Positions 13,000 to 15,202 of a DNA stretch of 15,202 nt are shown here, one piece after another. The translations under genes and the position numbers were made by a program. Each line of letters starts with the position of its first letter. Position 1 is the stretch's first letter. The DNA lies in contig CAZYXV010000058.1 in assembly GCA_964651475.1 (NCBI GenBank), positions 1 through 15,202 on the forward strand, read 5' to 3'. Below the pieces are notes generated by a model. It was not told where the DNA came from. It did not search any database and saw nothing but the letters and a program-made list of their open reading frames with translations. Source of the DNA: JBGSMF01 sp964651475 (lineage in GTDB: Bacteria > Chloroflexota > Anaerolineae > Fen-1058).

Positions 13000-14052
13000 T
13001 TACGCCAGCCTCAGGCCAGGCTCCACATCCATGTCCAGGCCGGAGCGCTCGCCGGCCTGAAAGCGCCAAAACGCCGCAGCGCCGATCATGGCGGCATTAT
13101 CGGTACACAGCCACAGCGGCAGCCAATAAACGGGCGCAGCGGCGCGCAGCTTGATGGCGGTGCGCAGGGCGCGGTTGGCCGAAACGCCGCCGGAAAGCAA
13201 GATGGCCGTCACCTGGTGCGCTTGCGCTGCTGCAATGCTGCGCTCCGCGAGTTGATTAACTACCCCCGCCTGAAAGCTGGCAGCGATGTCGTTGACCGGC
13301 AAACCATAGGGCAGCCTGCCATCCGTCCCAATCTCTCCCTTGCTTTGCACCAGGCGCAGTGCGGCGGTTTTAATCCCGCTAAAGCTAAAGTCGAATGGGC
13401 CATCTACTTTGGGGCTGGAAAAATGATACGCGGCCTGATTGCCCTGCTGGGCGGCGCGTTCGATGGCAGGCCCGCCGGGATAGCCCAGGTTGAGCAGCCG
13501 GGCTACTTTGTCAAACGCTTCGCCGGCGGCGTCGTCGAGCGTCTGCCCGACCAGCTTGTACTGGCTGTGATCCCGCATCACAATTAATTCGGTGTGACCG
13601 CCGGACACGATGAGAAAGAGGAACGGAAAGCTCAAAGCGGTCATCTCTTTTTTCTCCGCTGGGGGGGGAGAATCTTGATCTACTTGCAGCCAGTGAGCGT
13701 AAATGTGACCCTCAAGGTGATTGACGCCAATCAGCGGGAGGTGGCGCGCCAGGGCGATGCCTTTGGCGGCATTGACGCCCACCACCAGGCTGCCGGCCAA
13801 TCCCGGCCCGCGCGTCACGGCCACGGCGTCCAGATCGCTCCAGCCGACGTGCGCCGTTTCCATCGCCTGGGAGATAATGGGCGCGATGGCTTCGACGTGC
13901 AGGCGGCTGGCCAGCTCGGGGAACACGCCGCCGTACTGCGCGTGCAGGTCAACTTGAGAAGCGACCACGTTCGATAGAACGATGCACCCGTCTTGCACGA
14001 CGGCGGCGGCGGTTTCGTCGCACGATGTTTCAATGGCAAGAATTCGGATCAT
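13000..14052 (-). CDS. tsaD: tRNA N6-threonylcarbamoyladenosine synthase subunit TsaD
   Basis: 350 residues. TsaD moves the threonylcarbamoyl group to A37 of ANN-reading tRNAs, with TsaB and TsaE. Hallmarks: MIRILAIETSCDETAAAVV, YGGVFPELASR.H, metal ligands His112 and His116 in NHLEGHIYAH, FLFLIVSGGHTEL, and WLCTDNAAMIGAAA near the C-terminus with the third metal ligand Asp. ATG 14052 is preceded by AAAGGTGAGG. An insert of about 19 residues (123-141, DQDSPPPAEKKEMTALS) separates the metal site from the FPFL strand; it is encoded over a run of eight G (13661-13668 on the + strand) and six T (13648-13653). Confidence 0.97.
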   Translation of the reverse strand: MIRILAIETSCDETAAAVVQDGCIVLSNVVASQVDLHAQYGGVFPELASRLHVEAIAPIISQAMETAHVGWSDLDAVAVTRGPGLAGSLVVGVNAAKGIALARHLPLIGVNHLEGHIYAHWLQVDQDSPPPAEKKEMTALSFPFLFLIVSGGHTELIVMRDHSQYKLVGQTLDDAAGEAFDKVARLLNLGYPGGPAIERAAQQGNQAAYHFSSPKVDGPFDFSFSGIKTAALRLVQSKGEIGTDGRLPYGLPVNDIAASFQAGVVNQLAERSIAAAQAHQVTAILLSGGVSANRALRTAIKLRAAAPVYWLPLWLCTDNAAMIGAAAFWRFQAGERSGLDMDVEPGLRLA

Positions 14053-14086
14053 ACTGCCTCACCTTTGGAGAGTGATTGATAGTGCT

Positions 14087-14115
14087 ATTTTACTAGACCA
14101 GGCCGATTTTGAAAA
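14087..14115 (-). promoter_or_regulatory. Likely promoter of tsaD
   Basis: On the - strand, TAAAAT (+ strand 14087-14092) with a weak -35 TTTTCA (14110-14115) at 17 bp spacing. The implied leader is about 28 bases and includes the AAAGGTGAGG ribosome site. The ten bases GTAAAATAGC are also found upstream of rfbB. Confidence 0.45.
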
Positions 14116-14171
14116 CAGAGCCGGTGCAGCGCACGTGCGGGTAAGTTATCGTGACCACTGCCATATCGTGA

Positions 14172-14177
14172 TATAAT
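14172..14177 (+). promoter_or_regulatory. Extended -10 promoter of the AIM24-family gene
   Basis: TGA-TATAAT (TATAAT at 14172-14177) is a perfect extended -10 box. GTGACC at 14151-14156 is a poor, short-spaced -35. The start would fall near 14184, leaving an untranslated leader of about 80 bases. The box overlaps ATG 14176, which argues against that ATG as the translation start. Confidence 0.55.
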
Positions 14178-14265
14178 GAAGCCTGTAACGGCCATCTCGG
14201 AATGTGAGGACGGATCCTGGCGCTCGTCCTTGCCCCCAATTATAAAGAATATGGAGGAAAAAAAC

Positions 14266-15051
14266 ATGAAGAGCCACGAGGTAGATTACCAGGTTATCGG
14301 CGACGATCTTCAATTTGTCGAGATCGAGCTGGACCCCGGCGAAACCGTCGTCGCCGAGGCCGGCGCGATGATGTATATGGAAGAAGGGATCACGTTTGAT
14401 ACGCGCCTGGGCGATGGTTCCAAGCCGCAGGCCGGCCTGATGGACAAGCTGATCAGCGTGGGCAAGCGGGCGATCACGGGCGAGTCGCTTTTTATGACCC
14501 ACTTTACCAATTCGGGCCAGGGCAAAAAGCACGTGGCGTTTGGGGCGCCGTACCCCGGCAAAATCATTGCCATTGATCTGGATTCGACCCGCGGTGAACT
14601 TCTCTGCCAGAAAGATTCGTTCTTGTGCGCGGCGCTGGGCACCGAAATTACAATTGCCTTTAACAAGCGTTTGGGCGCGGGGCTGTTTGGCGGCGAGGGA
14701 TTCATCCTTCAAAGACTGCGGGGCGATGGCATGGTCTTTATCCACGCGGGGGGCACGATTGTCGAAAAACAACTCGACAATAGCAAGCTCATGGTGGATA
14801 CCGGCTGCATCGTCGCGTTCGAGTCTCACATTGATTACAACATTGAGCGGGCTGGCAGCCTCAAGTCCATGTTCTTTGGCGGCGAGGGATTGTTCCTGGC
14901 GACGCTGCAAGGCACGGGGCGCGTGTGGCTGCAATCGCTGCCGTTCTCGCGCCTGGCCGATAGAATCATTTCCGCCGCGCCTTCCGCGGGCGGCAAGCCG
15001 TCCGACGAAGGGTCGGTGGTGCGAGGGCTGACGAGCTTGCTTCAACAGTGA
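14266..15051 (+). CDS. TIGR00266 / AIM24 family protein
   Basis: 261 residues. The N-terminus DYQVIGDDLQFVEIELDPGE with ETVVAEAGAMMYMEEGI and the repeated LFGGEGFILQRLRGDG / FFGGEGLFLATLQGTG blocks are characteristic of the TIGR00266 (AIM24) beta-rich fold. The bacterial role is not established; the yeast homologue is a mitochondrial inner-membrane protein. I chose ATG 14266 because GGAGG (14253-14257) lies eight bases upstream and family similarity starts there. An upstream ATG (14176) adds 30 residues without similarity and overlaps the promoter. The ending AGGKPSDEGSVVRGLTSLLQQ is a flexible tail. It is divergent from tsaD. Confidence 0.93.
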   Translation: MKSHEVDYQVIGDDLQFVEIELDPGETVVAEAGAMMYMEEGITFDTRLGDGSKPQAGLMDKLISVGKRAITGESLFMTHFTNSGQGKKHVAFGAPYPGKIIAIDLDSTRGELLCQKDSFLCAALGTEITIAFNKRLGAGLFGGEGFILQRLRGDGMVFIHAGGTIVEKQLDNSKLMVDTGCIVAFESHIDYNIERAGSLKSMFFGGEGLFLATLQGTGRVWLQSLPFSRLADRIISAAPSAGGKPSDEGSVVRGLTSLLQQ

Positions 15052-15163
15052 TTGAATAAAGGCCCTGGATGCCAAGGCGGGGCCACGCCAACAGCGCGTG
15101 CAGCCGACGTTGGACGAAAGTTTCACTGACTCGGAAGGTTCATGGAATGTATCATCTCAAAAT

Positions 15164-15192
15164 GTATGGGCGACTCTTGCGGTCGCCCATAT
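15164..15192. repeat. Hairpin near the window end
   Basis: TATGGGCGAC (15165-15174) pairs perfectly with GTCGCCCATA (15182-15191) over the seven-base loop TCTTGCG; a G-T pair adds one more step. No T-run follows, so it is not a typical intrinsic terminator. The following GAGGGCAGGG may begin a second hairpin cut by the window edge. The rest of 15052-15163 shows no gene. Confidence 0.55.
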
Positions 15193-15202
15193 GAGGGCAG
15201 GG

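Noticed and set aside
14176..14265. Upstream ATG giving 30 extra residues to the AIM24-family protein
   Set aside because: The ATG lies inside a perfect TATAAT box, and the extra residues lack similarity. GGAGG with ideal spacing marks ATG 14266.
14146..15126. Long antisense open frame of 326 codons opposite the AIM24-family gene
   Set aside because: The + strand frame has clear family motifs, a Shine-Dalgarno and a promoter. The antisense frame reads His/Arg/Ala-rich low-similarity protein typical of a GC-rich shadow.

Overview
The window looks like chromosome from an uncultured member of the Chloroflexota (Anaerolineae-like). That placement is an inference. It rests on moderately high GC, the order tuf - rpmG - trnW - secE - nusG - rplK - rplA - rplJ - rplL, several TTG starts, and the helicase-associated-domain gene type at 11.3-13.0 kb. 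No 16S gene is present to settle it.

Layout. 1-4.0 kb (+ strand): the 3' end of tuf, then rpmG, tRNA-Trp(CCA), secE, nusG and the four stalk/L1-region ribosomal protein genes. This stretch is rich in RNA control elements: a long hairpin between tRNA and secE, two near-identical L1-binding-type motifs directly before the rplK and rplA Shine-Dalgarno sequences, and an L10 leader ending in an intrinsic terminator just before rplJ. A two-way terminator closes the operon after rplL; rpoBC do not follow. 4.05-5.08 kb (- strand): a lone rfbB (dTDP-glucose 4,6-dehydratase). 5.1-5.33 kb: a GC-rich cluster of palindromic repeats, related to another copy between rplA and rplJ. 5.33-11.19 kb (- strand): transcription runs xpt -> guaA -> a WD40 lipoprotein, then after a 136-bp AT-rich gap a PP2C-like membrane protein with a predicted outside beta-propeller. 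11.28-13.0 kb (+): a helicase-associated-domain protein, ending two bases from the stop of the convergent tsaD (13.0-14.05 kb, -). 14.27-15.05 kb (+): a TIGR00266/AIM24 family protein, followed by a non-coding tail with a hairpin at the window edge.

Functionally, the left third is translation and transcription machinery with autogenous control. xpt and guaA handle purine salvage and GMP synthesis; tsaD makes the t6A tRNA modification. The accessory content is modest: the pseudophosphatase-like membrane protein, the low-GC WD40 lipoprotein, and two families of small repeats. One family is palindromic with TGTCGGAGA-type ends. The other is a set of degenerate period-7 arrays, two of which lie inside genes, including the housekeeping gene guaA. 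I found no CRISPR array, transposase, phage gene or defence cassette.
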